A DNA stretch of 64,000 bases from Emiliania huxleyi CCMP1516 (lineage: Eukaryota; Haptophyta; Isochrysidales; Noelaerhabdaceae), in the NCBI RefSeq assembly GCF_000372725.1, contig NW_005200517.1:72757-136756 (forward strand), written 5' to 3'. Positions within the stretch are counted from its first letter, which is position 1. Every line of letters begins with the position of its first letter. Positions 54,050 through 63,468 of the stretch are shown here, one piece after another. Made by a program: the position numbers and the translations under genes. The notes below the pieces were generated by a model. The model searched no databases. It saw only the letters and a list, made by a program, of their open reading frames with translations, and was not told the origin of the DNA.

Positions 54050-56251
54050 TCGAGCTCTTGGCGCGCTCGCCCTTGGGGTTATTGTTACGGGACACACATC
54101 TAATTCTTTTTCCTTCGCGGCACGCGATGGCGGCAAGCCCTCGTGCACGCCCGCCCTCGACACGCCGAAGACCAACCGGCGACGGACCGCGGTGAGACCG
54201 CGCCGCCCTCCGCGCCCGCCCGCGCCCGCAGCGTGAACACATGCGCGCGTCCCTCTCCGCACGGAAACTTGCGCGCCAGCCGCGCAGCAGCCTCACATGC
54301 AGCGCGCATTGGCATGCTCGCCCCCTGGGCCGCCGACGGCCCGGTCGAGCGGGCTGCGCGGCCGCCGCACACCATCAGGCAGGCGCACGACCACCTGCAG
54401 CACGCCGCAGCCCACCGCGCAGCCCTCCCAGCCAAGGCTGCGCCTCACAGCTACACAAACAGGGCGCACAGCAGAGCACAGCGCATAGCACACGCCGACG
54501 CGCGCGCAGCACACGCAGACTCACGCGCGAATCCAACACGCACACGCGCACAGCACGCGCGCATCGCACTCCAGCGCAGCGCTGCACACAGAGCACACTA
54601 GACCATACCAGTGGTACTGGTACCATCGCCTCTGAGAGGCACCACCCCTCGGGGAGGGGGCGCGTCCGCCCAGCGGCCAGCGCCCCTCCGCCCAGCGAGC
54701 GTACCCGCAGCGCCCGGGGAGCGAGCGTCCGCCCTGCGGCCAGCCCGCTCTCCCCGCACGGCGTCGACCGCCCCCAAAGCGAGACAGGATGCACCCGCAT
54801 AGTTAGCCGCTACGGCTCTATACGGGGGCATCCTCTCCCCCATCCGCATGTGAGGAACTGCGTACTACACTGCGTCACCCTCCCCAGCATCAGTGGGTTG
54901 CCTTTTGGGGTCTGAGCCCAACGGAGAAAAAAGAAAAGTGACCAAAATCGGCCCTGGATGCGCGGTTAATGACTGCACTCCAAGTGCTCCAAGTGCTCCA
55001 AATCGAAATCAGAAACGAGATCCACGTCTCCCGCCCCTCGGCTCTCGCGCGAGCCACGATCTCCTGCCCGATGTCCGAAAACGGAAGGCACGAATAGCCG
55101 GACACAGGAACGGCACAGCTCAACGGCAGAAATCCCACACACATCCACTCACCTCTCGCACGAACAGTCGAACAGGTTCCCAGAGCCGGACGCAGGAACG
55201 GCACTGGCCAAAACACACCCACACCTGACGCACGAACAGGTACGAACAGCCGGACGAAGGAACGGCAGCCGTCACACACCCAGCCGGGGCAAGACAGAAG
55301 GCCGCCGAGGGGAAAGGGAGTTCGCAACTAAACGGCCGAAGCGGGTATCTCTCCTTGGCACGCCCGCCGACCCCGATGCACCTTATTACCCGAACCCCCT
55401 ACCTGCAAGCCCACCGAGAGGGGTAGGGGTCAGCCTTGTTCAATTAAACACGAGTTCCACCGTAGCGTCGCATAACTCTAAGCGCGCGTGTGAGCGAGGG
55501 CAGAAATGCAACGCTCACGCGGTCCCGGGCTCGGTCCTCCCACATTCTCTAAATGATGAGTCTCGCTCTCCCTTATACAATAAGCTATAAGGGGCCTCTG
55601 CGAAATAAAAAGCGGAGGCCTCAGTGGGAGCGAACTCTGACGGAGAGGGAGGTTCCCCGTGTTTGTTTGCTTGGGGTTATTGTTACTCTCGTGAGGCTGT
55701 GAAAGCACGCCCACCCTAGCGGGATTGGGGGTGGGGGTTATTGTTCTTGGCAAATCAAGACACAGGGAAAAAATCACAGTGGCAGCGGCCTGGTGGGACC
55801 CCGTAGCTGTGAGCGCTGTCAGAGCGGTGTTTCGACACCGATATCGTTCACAGGTAAGTGTACATGTAAGCGGAGCTGCTGAGTAGATACAGCGAATGTG
55901 TTGCGTGACTCTGTGCGATTTCGGGCCCGGGGTTGTGCGTTTACGTGAAGAGGGGAGGTCGTGGGTCGTGTAAAGGGTAACGAACTAGAGGCAAATTCAA
56001 AAAAAATCCCGGTATTTTTTGTGCACGTCCGAGCATCGCAGCCACAAGCCGAGGTTGCTCTGCTCTAGCATCCCACGCAGTTAGAACCGGCGCTGCACTT
56101 CCTACGCGTCTGGCTCTGTGAGCCAGCTCCCATCTGATCTCGGGTCGCAAGCCGTAGCCACACGTTTCGGATACTGGCGCGCACTGGCACTAACACAGTA
56201 CACACAGGTCGCTTTTGTGTCTCCCGACAGAATCCCCCTGCGTTCAGGAAC
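54050..56251. other. Intergenic with short repeats
   Basis: Three copies of a unit with GAACAG..CCGGACGCAGGAACGGCA at about 55085-55275, a GTACCAGTACCAC-like palindrome at 54605-54625, GGGGTTATTGTTAC repeats at 54073, 55671 and 55735, and an inverted copy of the CCGGGCCC family at 55917-55950. No gene recognised in 2.2 kb. Confidence 0.5.
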
Positions 56252-56605
56252 ATGCCGGAGATCGGCTCGACGGGTGTGGCCTTCACAAAGGTTGCACGCG
56301 AGTGGCGCTGCAAGTACGCCATGGGCGCAGACGGCGGCCCGGGCGAATCGGCGGCGCTGAAGGCCGCACAGGCGCTCCTGGAAGCGTATCTCCCTACGCT
56401 CAAGGCGCTTCCCAACGCCGAAGTGACCCGCGTGGTGTGCGGCGGCTGCGGCGACTTCAAGGTCATCGTCAACCAGCCCGCGGATGACCACGGAGCTTGG
56501 AAGGAAGACGAGTTCAAGCCCGAGGCGGAGTTCCTCGCGAAGCTTGGGGCGATCGACGGCTGCACGCGCGTTGAGGCGCAGGAGTTCACCATGGAGATGC
56601 TCTGA
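56252..56605 (+). CDS. Small conserved-looking protein of unknown function
   Basis: 117 aa, single exon. A splice acceptor-like ctcccgacag about 23 bases before the ATG suggests an intron in the 5' leader. The sequence is well balanced, with an Ala/Leu helix (AALKAAQALLEAYLPTLKAL), a strand ending in VVCGGCGDFKVIV with a Cys-Gly-Gly-Cys pair, and an acidic C-terminus. CGGC could bind metal or be redox active. No family recognised. Codon composition (third-position G/C) supports it as real. Confidence 0.55.
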   Translation: MPEIGSTGVAFTKVAREWRCKYAMGADGGPGESAALKAAQALLEAYLPTLKALPNAEVTRVVCGGCGDFKVIVNQPADDHGAWKEDEFKPEAEFLAKLGAIDGCTRVEAQEFTMEML

Positions 56606-56975
56606 GCGAGCAGCACAGAAAAGCTGGCACAAATATGCTCTCCGCGGGACCGCGGCGCAGTTTGGACAGAGACCGGGAGAGAGAGAGACCAAAATCAGAA
56701 ATGAGTCGATCCAAGGCAAATAGGCAATGCCGTCTACTGAGCAACGTAAGCAGTTCGCTTCGAAATCCAGAAACGATGCGCGTGTGCGCCGCCACATACG
56801 CCACACCCCACACGCCACAGCACGCGCGGCCGCGGCGCGCCGGGAGAGTGTGCCGAGACGCGAGAGGGAGCCACCGCGCTGAAAGCGGCGGGGCACAGCG
56901 CGCACAGCGGGGGGCGACCGGGGTCTATCTCAGCGCGGCACCGCCAGCGTGGAGCTCCGATTCGTCCACTCCCTT
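56606..56975. other. Convergent intergenic region
   Basis: 370 bases between two convergent genes. No feature recognised. Confidence 0.4.
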
Positions 56976-57572
56976 TCATCGAGCGCGGCGCCACAGCCCG
57001 CCGTACCGATAGTGTGGATTCTGCTTTGCGACCGCCTTCCAGCAGCGGCCACACACCATCCTCCACTGCTGATTGCTTGCGTCGGCCTGGCAGCGCACCA
57101 GCAGGTCGACGTCACGCGCGCACACGTCGCACGGTTTGGGGCCGCCCATTTTCACCTTGCGCACCACTCGTCGCGCATCCCGTTGCTCTTCCCGCGCCCC
57201 ACCCCCCTCCGCATCCTCCTTTGCTGGCTCCGCCGACTCCGAACCAGGACCTCGCATTACCTCATCCGTTGACGGCATCGCGTTGATTCTGTGCTCAGGC
57301 GCAGCCTCGTGCCAATCAAGTTCAGTATCCTTGCCAGTGCCCACGCTGCCCGCGCCCGAGCATCGCCCTCTCGGGACAGCGGCTGTCTCCTGGTGGCTGC
57401 GAACGATCTGAGCGCAGAACCTAAAGAGCAGTCCAACCAATGCTGCCGCCGGCCACGTTATGGCGAGCCCAGAGTAGACGTATCTTGCACGCAACAGACT
57501 GCACACGCCCGTGAACGCCACAGCAGCAAGGGCTGCGGCGAGGGAGGCCAGAAGGAGAGCGGAAGCTCGCAT
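56976..57572 (-). CDS. Membrane protein with C-terminal zinc-binding domain
   Basis: 198 aa from ATG 57572, chosen because it gives a signal-anchor (MRASALLLASLAAALAAVAF). A second hydrophobic segment is LAITWPAAALVGLLFRFCA. A charged linker follows. The last 55 residues carry CDVCARDVDLLVRCQAD, then WRMVCGRCWKAV and PHYRYGGLWRRAR. Two CxxC pairs make a zinc site, and the W-x-x-VCG-x-CW ... PHYRYGGLW pattern looks like a conserved algal/plant module, but no function is known to me. Likely topology: two spans with the zinc domain on the cytosolic or stromal side. Divergent from serine dehydratase. Confidence 0.6.
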   Translation of the reverse strand: MRASALLLASLAAALAAVAFTGVCSLLRARYVYSGLAITWPAAALVGLLFRFCAQIVRSHQETAAVPRGRCSGAGSVGTGKDTELDWHEAAPEHRINAMPSTDEVMRGPGSESAEPAKEDAEGGGAREEQRDARRVVRKVKMGGPKPCDVCARDVDLLVRCQADASNQQWRMVCGRCWKAVAKQNPHYRYGGLWRRAR

Positions 57573-57768
57573 ATGAAGGGTATATGCTACGTGTGTTGCT
57601 GCTAGAGCGGCGGTCAAGTCCGATGTCACGGTCAAACCGGCGGGCGAGGGTCTTTCTTTACGGGCCTTCACAGCCCCGCGACGGCTCCAGAGAGGTGGGT
57701 AGCGATTCTTCGCGAGGAGGGATCCCAAGACGGCGGATTTTTTTCTCAGACTCACCCCTCCCGGCCCC
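57573..57768. promoter_or_regulatory. Shared divergent upstream region
   Basis: 196 bases between the starts of the zinc-domain membrane protein and serine dehydratase. No motif recognised. Confidence 0.4.
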
Positions 57769-59426
57769 ATGGCGGTGCTGTTCAGCCTACCGCTGTCGAC
57801 GCTGCGTCCGCGAACGACGCTGCGACCTCTCGCCACGCTGGCGAGGGCAGCGCCGATCGTGCCTGCGATCAAGCTGCCGCATGGACTGACGCACCAGACG
57901 CCACTCGTCGAGTCGCTCCCGCTCTCGGCCGCCACCGGCTGCCAAGTGCTGCTCAAGATGGACGCGCTGCAGCCGAGCGGCTCCTTCAAGGACCGCGGGA
58001 TGGCCTACATGTGCGCAGCGCTGCAGTCGCGTGGTGTCACCGACCTCATCTCCTCCTCCGGCGGCAACGCTGGCCTCGCCGCCTCTGCCGCCGGCCGCAA
58101 GCTAGGCATGCGCGTCCGGGTGGTCGTGCCGACGACCACAAAGCCAATCATGATTGAAAAGATGCGCGCGCACGGAGCCGAGGTGGAGGTGCACGGCGCC
58201 AACTGGAACGCGGCGGACGAACTCGCTCGAGGTGCGCGCCGCGATCCGGAGCCACATCCGCACGCTCGCTCATCGCTCTCGCCTCGCTCTCGCCGCCGCC
58301 GCCGCCGCCGCCTGCCCGCCAGAGCCGACCGCCGTGGCCGCCGGCTGCCACAGAGCTCGTCGGCGCGTCGGGCGGGGCGGCTGCGTACGTGCCGCCGTAC
58401 GACGACCCGCTGCTGTGGGAGGGCCACTCGTCCATCATCGACGAGATCGCAGCAGCAGGCCGGCCCTCTCCTCGCCTCTCCTCCTCCTCTACTCCTCTCC
58501 TCCTCTCCTCGCCTCCTCTCCTTCTCTCCTCTCCTCCTCTCCTCCTCCCCTCCTCCTCTCCTCCTCCCCTCCTCCCCTCCTCCCCTCCTCCCCTCCTCCC
58601 CTCCTCCCCTCCTCCCCTCCCCCGCCTCGCCCTCCGCCACCGCCCGCCCCTCCCATCCAAGGCGTGCGGCCCGACGCCATCGTCGTCAGCGTGGGCGGAG
58701 GAGGACTGCTGTGCGGCGTCCTGCGAGGGCTGCAGAGGCGGGAGGGCGGAGGGTGGGGGAGGGAGGGTGGTGCGTGTGTGGCATTTTGCCCAACTGAAGC
58801 TGCGCCCCTGGGCTGCAGGCACGGCTGGAGCGAGACGACGGTGCTCACCGCGGAGACGGACGGGGCGGCCTGCTTCGCAAAGGCGCTCGCCGCCGGGGAG
58901 CCGGTCACCCTCGCCGGCATCACTTCGGTCGCCACTTCGCTCGGCGCCGCCGCTTGAGCGCGAGGGGAGGAGACTCCGGAGGCGCGCCCCGAGACCTAGG
59001 GGCCTCTGACCTGCAGGCGCGCTGTCCGCCTCGAGCTCGGCCGTCCAGATGGCGCGAGACGACCAGCCGACGGAGGCGCGCAGGGCAGTAGGGAGAGAGG
59101 CGCAGACGGGTGGCAGCGGTGTCACGTGGTCTGGTACCGAGGCAGCCCGTGCGCACGCCCACGATCCAGCCGGCCGCACACACACCAACCCGCCCGCGCG
59201 GCAGGCGTACACCGTCTCCGACGCCGAGGCGGTCGGCGCGTGCGCTTCGCTCCTCGACGACCACCGCGTGCTCGTCGAGCCGGCTTGCGGCGCGGCACTC
59301 GCGCTCGCCTACTCGCCGCGGCAGCGCGAGGCGCTGCGGCGCTTCGAGACGGTCGTGGTCGTCGTCTGCGGGGGCGGGGGCGTCACGCACGAGATCCTCT
59401 CGCAGTGGAAGGCTGACCTGCTCTAG
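57769..59426 (+). CDS. SDS: L-serine/threonine dehydratase (PLP fold II)
   Basis: Exons 57769-58231, 58354-58458, 58662-58737, 58819-58943, 59017-59075, 59205-59426; phases agree; 349 aa against 328 in human SDS. First intron GT-AG, the other four GC-AG. The enzyme deaminates serine (and threonine) to pyruvate (or 2-oxobutyrate) using PLP. PLP Lys is in QPSGSFKDRGM; SSGGNAG binds the substrate; VVVPTTTK, YVPPYDDPLLWEGHSSI, VVSVGGGGLLCGVL and VLVEPACGAALAL all follow the SDS order. The leader MAVLFSLPLSTLRPRTTLRP is Arg-rich without acids and fits mitochondrial import. Intron 2 is a CCTCCTCCC tract. Confidence 0.92.
58500..58625. repeat. CTCCTCCC tract in serine dehydratase intron 2
   Basis: More than ten copies of cctcctcccc-type units, almost pure pyrimidine on the plus strand. 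Confidence 0.9.
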
Positions 59427-60023
59427 TGCCTACAACCCGCGGGACTCTAGACCCCCGGTGCTGCCATGCTGGCCGCAATACACCAGCAATACACAAGTGT
59501 GTCCAGGACACACTTGATCGGAGGGCAACTTATATGAAAATTCGCTGAGATAATATTCTTTTGCCACACATGCCGGTTGCCCGCCGGGGTGCGGGGAGTG
59601 TTTTGTTCTTCGAATTAGTGTTGTAAAATTCACTTGACCGTTGGCGTTGGCCGTTGCGCGGGGGGGAGCGAGGGAGCGGCGAGCAGGCCTTTGCGGACCG
59701 ATCAGCAGGAGGATGCACGAAGAGATTAGGAGCAGCAGGGACCCCCCGAGCGCCGAGGCGCGAGGGACCATGTGGAAGACGCTGACGGCTGTGCTAGTCC
59801 CTAGTAAGGCAGTCGCCGCCCACACGTCCACACCCACAAAGTACCCTTGCCACAAAGATAAACACGGCGGGCCTTATTGTAAAATTCTTGGCATGGCGTT
59901 GGAAGGGACGTGTCCACAACTCGGGGAGTTCGACTGGAGCTCTATGTCGTGCGTCCAAGGTCCAAAGAACTTCATCTAGTTCTGGTCTGGACGTCGAGTG
60001 CAGCGGAGTAACAAGTCACGCGC
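59427..60023. other. Intergenic with partial SINE-like repeat
   Basis: A partial match to the SINE-like repeat at 59819-59868 (CACACCCACAAAGTACCCTT). Opposing open frames over 59430-59980 have no recognised domain. No gene called. Confidence 0.4.
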
Positions 60024-61139
60024 ATGCAGGCGTGCGCGCGCTTCTTTGCGTGTGTCCTGCTCGCGGCCCGCCTCACCTTTTCAGCGGGATCGGAGCACAT
60101 CGAGGTGCCTGGCGGCACGGGCTCTTGCAGCGATGATGAACCGCCGGCCGCAGCCAAGATTGTGAAAATGAACGGTGCAGAGCTGGGTGTGGCAGTAGCA
60201 AAGTGGGCCACAGTAGATTTTGAGGAGACATCGGCCTTATTCATGCGTGTGGGCATGCTCGGTGCCCTTGCCAACGCCTCGCAAGAGATGGACGCGCTAT
60301 TGGAGGCGGCGGACGGCCAGGCGCTGCCCGCCCTAATCCACTCGGTCACAAGGCACTCCTGTGGCGAGTTGGTGGGCGAACGGCGCTTGCCAGGTGGCAT
60401 GCTCATCGAGGCTGCCCTGACTGCGCTGGGAACCGTCTCCACGCACGGGAGGAAGGAGTCGTATGCACGTCTGGCGCGTAGCACGCGCCTCGCGGAGCTA
60501 GGCGCGCTCAACGCGACGGTCCTCGCTATGGATTCTTCCGGGCTCGACCCAACCGCTTGCGCGCAGGCCTGGGGAATCCAGCAGGCAGGCACCCACATCA
60601 TTGCGTCCGTCTGCGCGTCCGACAATGTTGAGGCCCTAGGGCTGCCTGGCAATGTCACTGACGCCGAGGCGATGACAAGGCTGCAGAGCGAGGCGAGCTT
60701 CAGGCGCGAGGCGGCGGCTTCGGCGGGCGCTGTCGAGACGATCATCCGCACGATAGCGGCGTTGCGCGACTGCACCGATGATTGCGGACTCCGGGATAAG
60801 AGGGCCTGGAACCTGCTAAAGGTGGCACTACGCGCGCTGCGACGCATAGTCACGGGCGACGCCGGGAAACAGCGGCGGGCGCGTGCGGCGGCGGAGCAGG
60901 TGATCCCGGCCATCGTGGGCGCCCTGGACACGGCGATATTCAGGTCGCCCGAGATGACTCCAATGGGGCTGGTGCAGCTAGCGAACGCGACCAAGGCGGC
61001 GCTCATGGGCCAGGATGACTCGGAGGGGGAGGTGGACCCGGCGATCGAGCGGGCGTGGCAAGACGAGGTCGGGCGACGGCCCGAGCTGCAGACCAAGCTG
61101 CAGGAGGTGGCGGACGAGCTGCAGACACTGACGAGCTGA
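60024..61139 (+). CDS. Secreted all-helical protein of unknown function
   Basis: 371 aa, single exon. A signal peptide is clear (MQACARFFACVLLAARLTFS, cut near AGS). The rest is a run of amphipathic helices (FMRVGMLGALANASQEMDAL, LIEAALTALGTVST, AWNLLKVALRALRRIV), suggestive of an ARM/HEAT-like solenoid, although no consensus repeat is firm. A few Cys and Asn-x-Ser/Thr sites (ANAS, LNAT, GNVT, ANAT) suit the secretory pathway. It ends in an acidic/basic helix. Family not recognised. Confidence 0.6.
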   Translation: MQACARFFACVLLAARLTFSAGSEHIEVPGGTGSCSDDEPPAAAKIVKMNGAELGVAVAKWATVDFEETSALFMRVGMLGALANASQEMDALLEAADGQALPALIHSVTRHSCGELVGERRLPGGMLIEAALTALGTVSTHGRKESYARLARSTRLAELGALNATVLAMDSSGLDPTACAQAWGIQQAGTHIIASVCASDNVEALGLPGNVTDAEAMTRLQSEASFRREAAASAGAVETIIRTIAALRDCTDDCGLRDKRAWNLLKVALRALRRIVTGDAGKQRRARAAAEQVIPAIVGALDTAIFRSPEMTPMGLVQLANATKAALMGQDDSEGEVDPAIERAWQDEVGRRPELQTKLQEVADELQTLTS

Positions 61140-61750
61140 GCGGGGGCGGCTGCGATGGGGAGGTGCAGCCAACTGGCGGTGGTGCAGGCAAGTGTGAATA
61201 GGGCGCATTGCGCGGCTGTTGAATAGGCGAGGCGAGTGAAAGAAAAGGAAAAAATAATTTTACAACAAAACCCCCTTGCACGGCTCTGTGCGGAAGAAAA
61301 GAACCGAAAGATAGAAACGACCCCCCCCCCCCCCCCCGCATGAGTTGACGCTTCACGATCATGCGGCTGCGCGGCCCGGACGCCCGGTCTCGCTTCATCA
61401 TGCGGCTGCGCGTGCCCGCCGCGGTTTGCGCCGAGGATCGACCGCCGCCCGCCGATCGTGGAGCCAAAGGGCGGGCCGACGGCGGCGCGCCCACCGTCGC
61501 CCCTCTGCCTGTCGCTGGGCGACTCTCCGCTGATTGCTCCGGCGAGAAGGAGCCGCGGACTGCGAGCGGATCGAGCGCCGGGAACTTTGAGAGAGCGGAT
61601 AGCACAGCTCCGTCGGTTACGTGTGAGCGAGTACGTGGGTGTTTTAGCGCGGAGTACGAGAGTCACATTTTAAACGTCAGCAGTTTTTTATGTATATGTG
61701 ACACGCCGCGTCGCGCGTGCTCACGCAGGACGCAGCTAGTAGCTAGACAC
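61140..61750. other. Convergent intergenic region
   Basis: Contains a poly-C run at 61321-61337 and GC-rich frames 61361-61533 without recognised domains. No gene called. Confidence 0.4.
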
Positions 61751-62323
61751 TCAATCTGACCCATCGCGAAACGCAGCCCAGGTGTCGCCGCCTGCCGTGG
61801 CGGCGTCCACGCCTTGGAGAAAGAGCTTGCGTGTCACGCCGCTCGGCGTGTACACGCAGTGAACGCCCAAAGTGCTGACGTCGCGGATGTTGGCCGTGTC
61901 GTCGTCGAAGAAGCACATGCGCGAGTAGGGTATCCCCGTCTTCTGCTGCAGCGCGGCAAAGTGCTGACGCTTGCTCCCCTTGTAGATCTCGCAGAGCTCC
62001 TCCCCGACAACGTCCATCATGCTCACGCCCTCCGCCACCATGAATTTGTTGAGGCACTCGCGCGCCCACGCCGGCTCATCCGAGCGGCTCGCCACGCCGA
62101 CCAGCAGCGGCTCGCCGGCCTGCATGCGTGAATGGCACGCGGCCCAGCAGGCGGCGACGTCACCGAGCAGGCGGCAGCGCGTGCCCGAGGTGTCTGTCAG
62201 CACGTTGTTGGGCGCTGCCGTGACCTGCTTGAACGGAGCGCCTCCACCCCAGAGCTGGTACATCTCGGGCATCCAGCAGCACGCGTCGAGGTCAAAAACG
62301 ATGAGTGACTTTTGCGTCGGCAT
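61751..62323 (-). CDS. Magnesium-dependent phosphatase 1 (MDP-1) type HAD phosphatase
   Basis: 190 aa from ATG 62323 (MPTQKSLIVFD); the frame also opens from a GTG 27 bases up, which was rejected. HAD motifs: I is VFDLDACCW (nucleophile Asp), II is VGVASRSDEP, III is the Lys in IYKGSKRQHF, IV is MCFFDDDTANI. MDP-1 proteins dephosphorylate protein tyrosines or glycated sugars in other eukaryotes. Residues between motifs I and II (PEMYQLWGGGAPF) are typical of plant and protist members. Single exon; block A lies about 600 bases upstream in the same direction. Confidence 0.85.
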   Translation of the reverse strand: MPTQKSLIVFDLDACCWMPEMYQLWGGGAPFKQVTAAPNNVLTDTSGTRCRLLGDVAACWAACHSRMQAGEPLLVGVASRSDEPAWARECLNKFMVAEGVSMMDVVGEELCEIYKGSKRQHFAALQQKTGIPYSRMCFFDDDTANIRDVSTLGVHCVYTPSGVTRKLFLQGVDAATAGGDTWAAFRDGSD

Positions 62324-62857
62324 GGAAGCGCGGGCGAGGGCCGACGTCACGAAAGGGTGGAGGGAGAGAATAATGCGCCAACGGCAATGATAGCTGTAGC
62401 CGGGTTCCGACTCTACCCAGATAGGGGCAGATAGGGGCAGGTGTATGTACTTTTTGCTTGGGCGGGTATCATGCCGGGGTAGGTAGGGTAGGTCTGGGCC
62501 CTCCCGTCGGGTTTTTCCCTCTCTTCACGCTGGAACTTTCAGAAAAAGAAAATTTCCGGGGAAATCACGATGTCAACCCTCCCCAAATGGGTGATCTGAT
62601 GCTTGTAGGGCTTGAGAGTGGCCTGCCATGTCACAAGAAGGACTGTGGTTGCAGGAGAGTACCACCAACCATCACTCTAGTTGGTACCCCACCTTCACGC
62701 ATCCCAAGAGAGGCTCTCTCGCCTCCCATGATTTCTTTTTTAGTTTCCCATAAGTAGGGTAGGTAGGTAGGTAGGTAGGTAGGGGCAGGGCAGGGGCCGG
62801 CCAGGTTTTTGCAGAATTTCAGCATGAGATACCCGCCCAAGCAAAAAGTACATACAC

Positions 62858-62900
62858 CTTGCGCCTGCGGGCGGACCCTCACAGATCACAGATCACATAC
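62858..62900 (+). repeat. Dispersed block B, copy 2
   Basis: CTTGCGCCTGCGGGCGGACC then CTCACAGATCACAGATCACA, matching 40198-40260. Confidence 0.8.
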
Positions 62901-62904
62901 ACCT

Positions 62905-62982
62905 GATAGGGGGTCTGTTTACCACGGTTGGTGTCCAGTCCGAGCCTGGCTGTTCGAGTCATGGTGGAACAGACCCCCTATC
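62905..62982 (-). repeat. Block A copy 4 inside a stem-loop
   Basis: Arms GATAGGGGGTCTGTT and AACAGACCCCCTATC enclose the block A core, which reads on the minus strand GAACAGCCAGGCTCGGACTG. Confidence 0.75.
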
Positions 62983-63222
62983 TGGGTAGGAGCCGGAACC
63001 CAGCACTCGGGTTGACTCGGCCAGATAAAAACCTCGAGCGAGAGGCGTGGCCGTGGGAGTACCTCGCCAGGTGCAGCGAGAGGGGCGAAAACAGACAGAA
63101 AAAAACATGTTGCATGTGCATGTGCATCTGCATGTGTTTGTTTGTTGTTGTGCATAACACACACTCTCTGTCTCTCTCTCTCTCACGCCTTGCCCTTGGA
63201 GTGCGTGTTCGAGTTTTTCGTG

Positions 63223-63468
63223 CGAGAGATCCCTGCGTTTCTAAGTCTTAAGCGCCAGATGGCACTGTGGCAGCTCTGTTCGGCTCCGCTCGGCTCCGCT
63301 CGGCTCCTTGGGCTCCACTACATACACTCTCGCCTCCACGCTCCAGCCCTCCACTCGCTCCACTCAGCTCAGCGCCCAGAGGGTGTGCATGACCTAGCTG
63401 AGCGCCACAAGCCCAGCTCGTCAGACCTGGCGCTTAAGACTTAGAAGTGCCTAAAAGGGATCTCCGAG
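63223..63468. repeat. Foldback element
   Basis: CTAAGTCTTAAGCGCCAG (63241-63258) is perfectly inverted at 63427-63444, and the flanks AGAGATCCCT and AGGGATCTCC extend the pairing. The interior has cggctccgct repeats. Confidence 0.8.
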
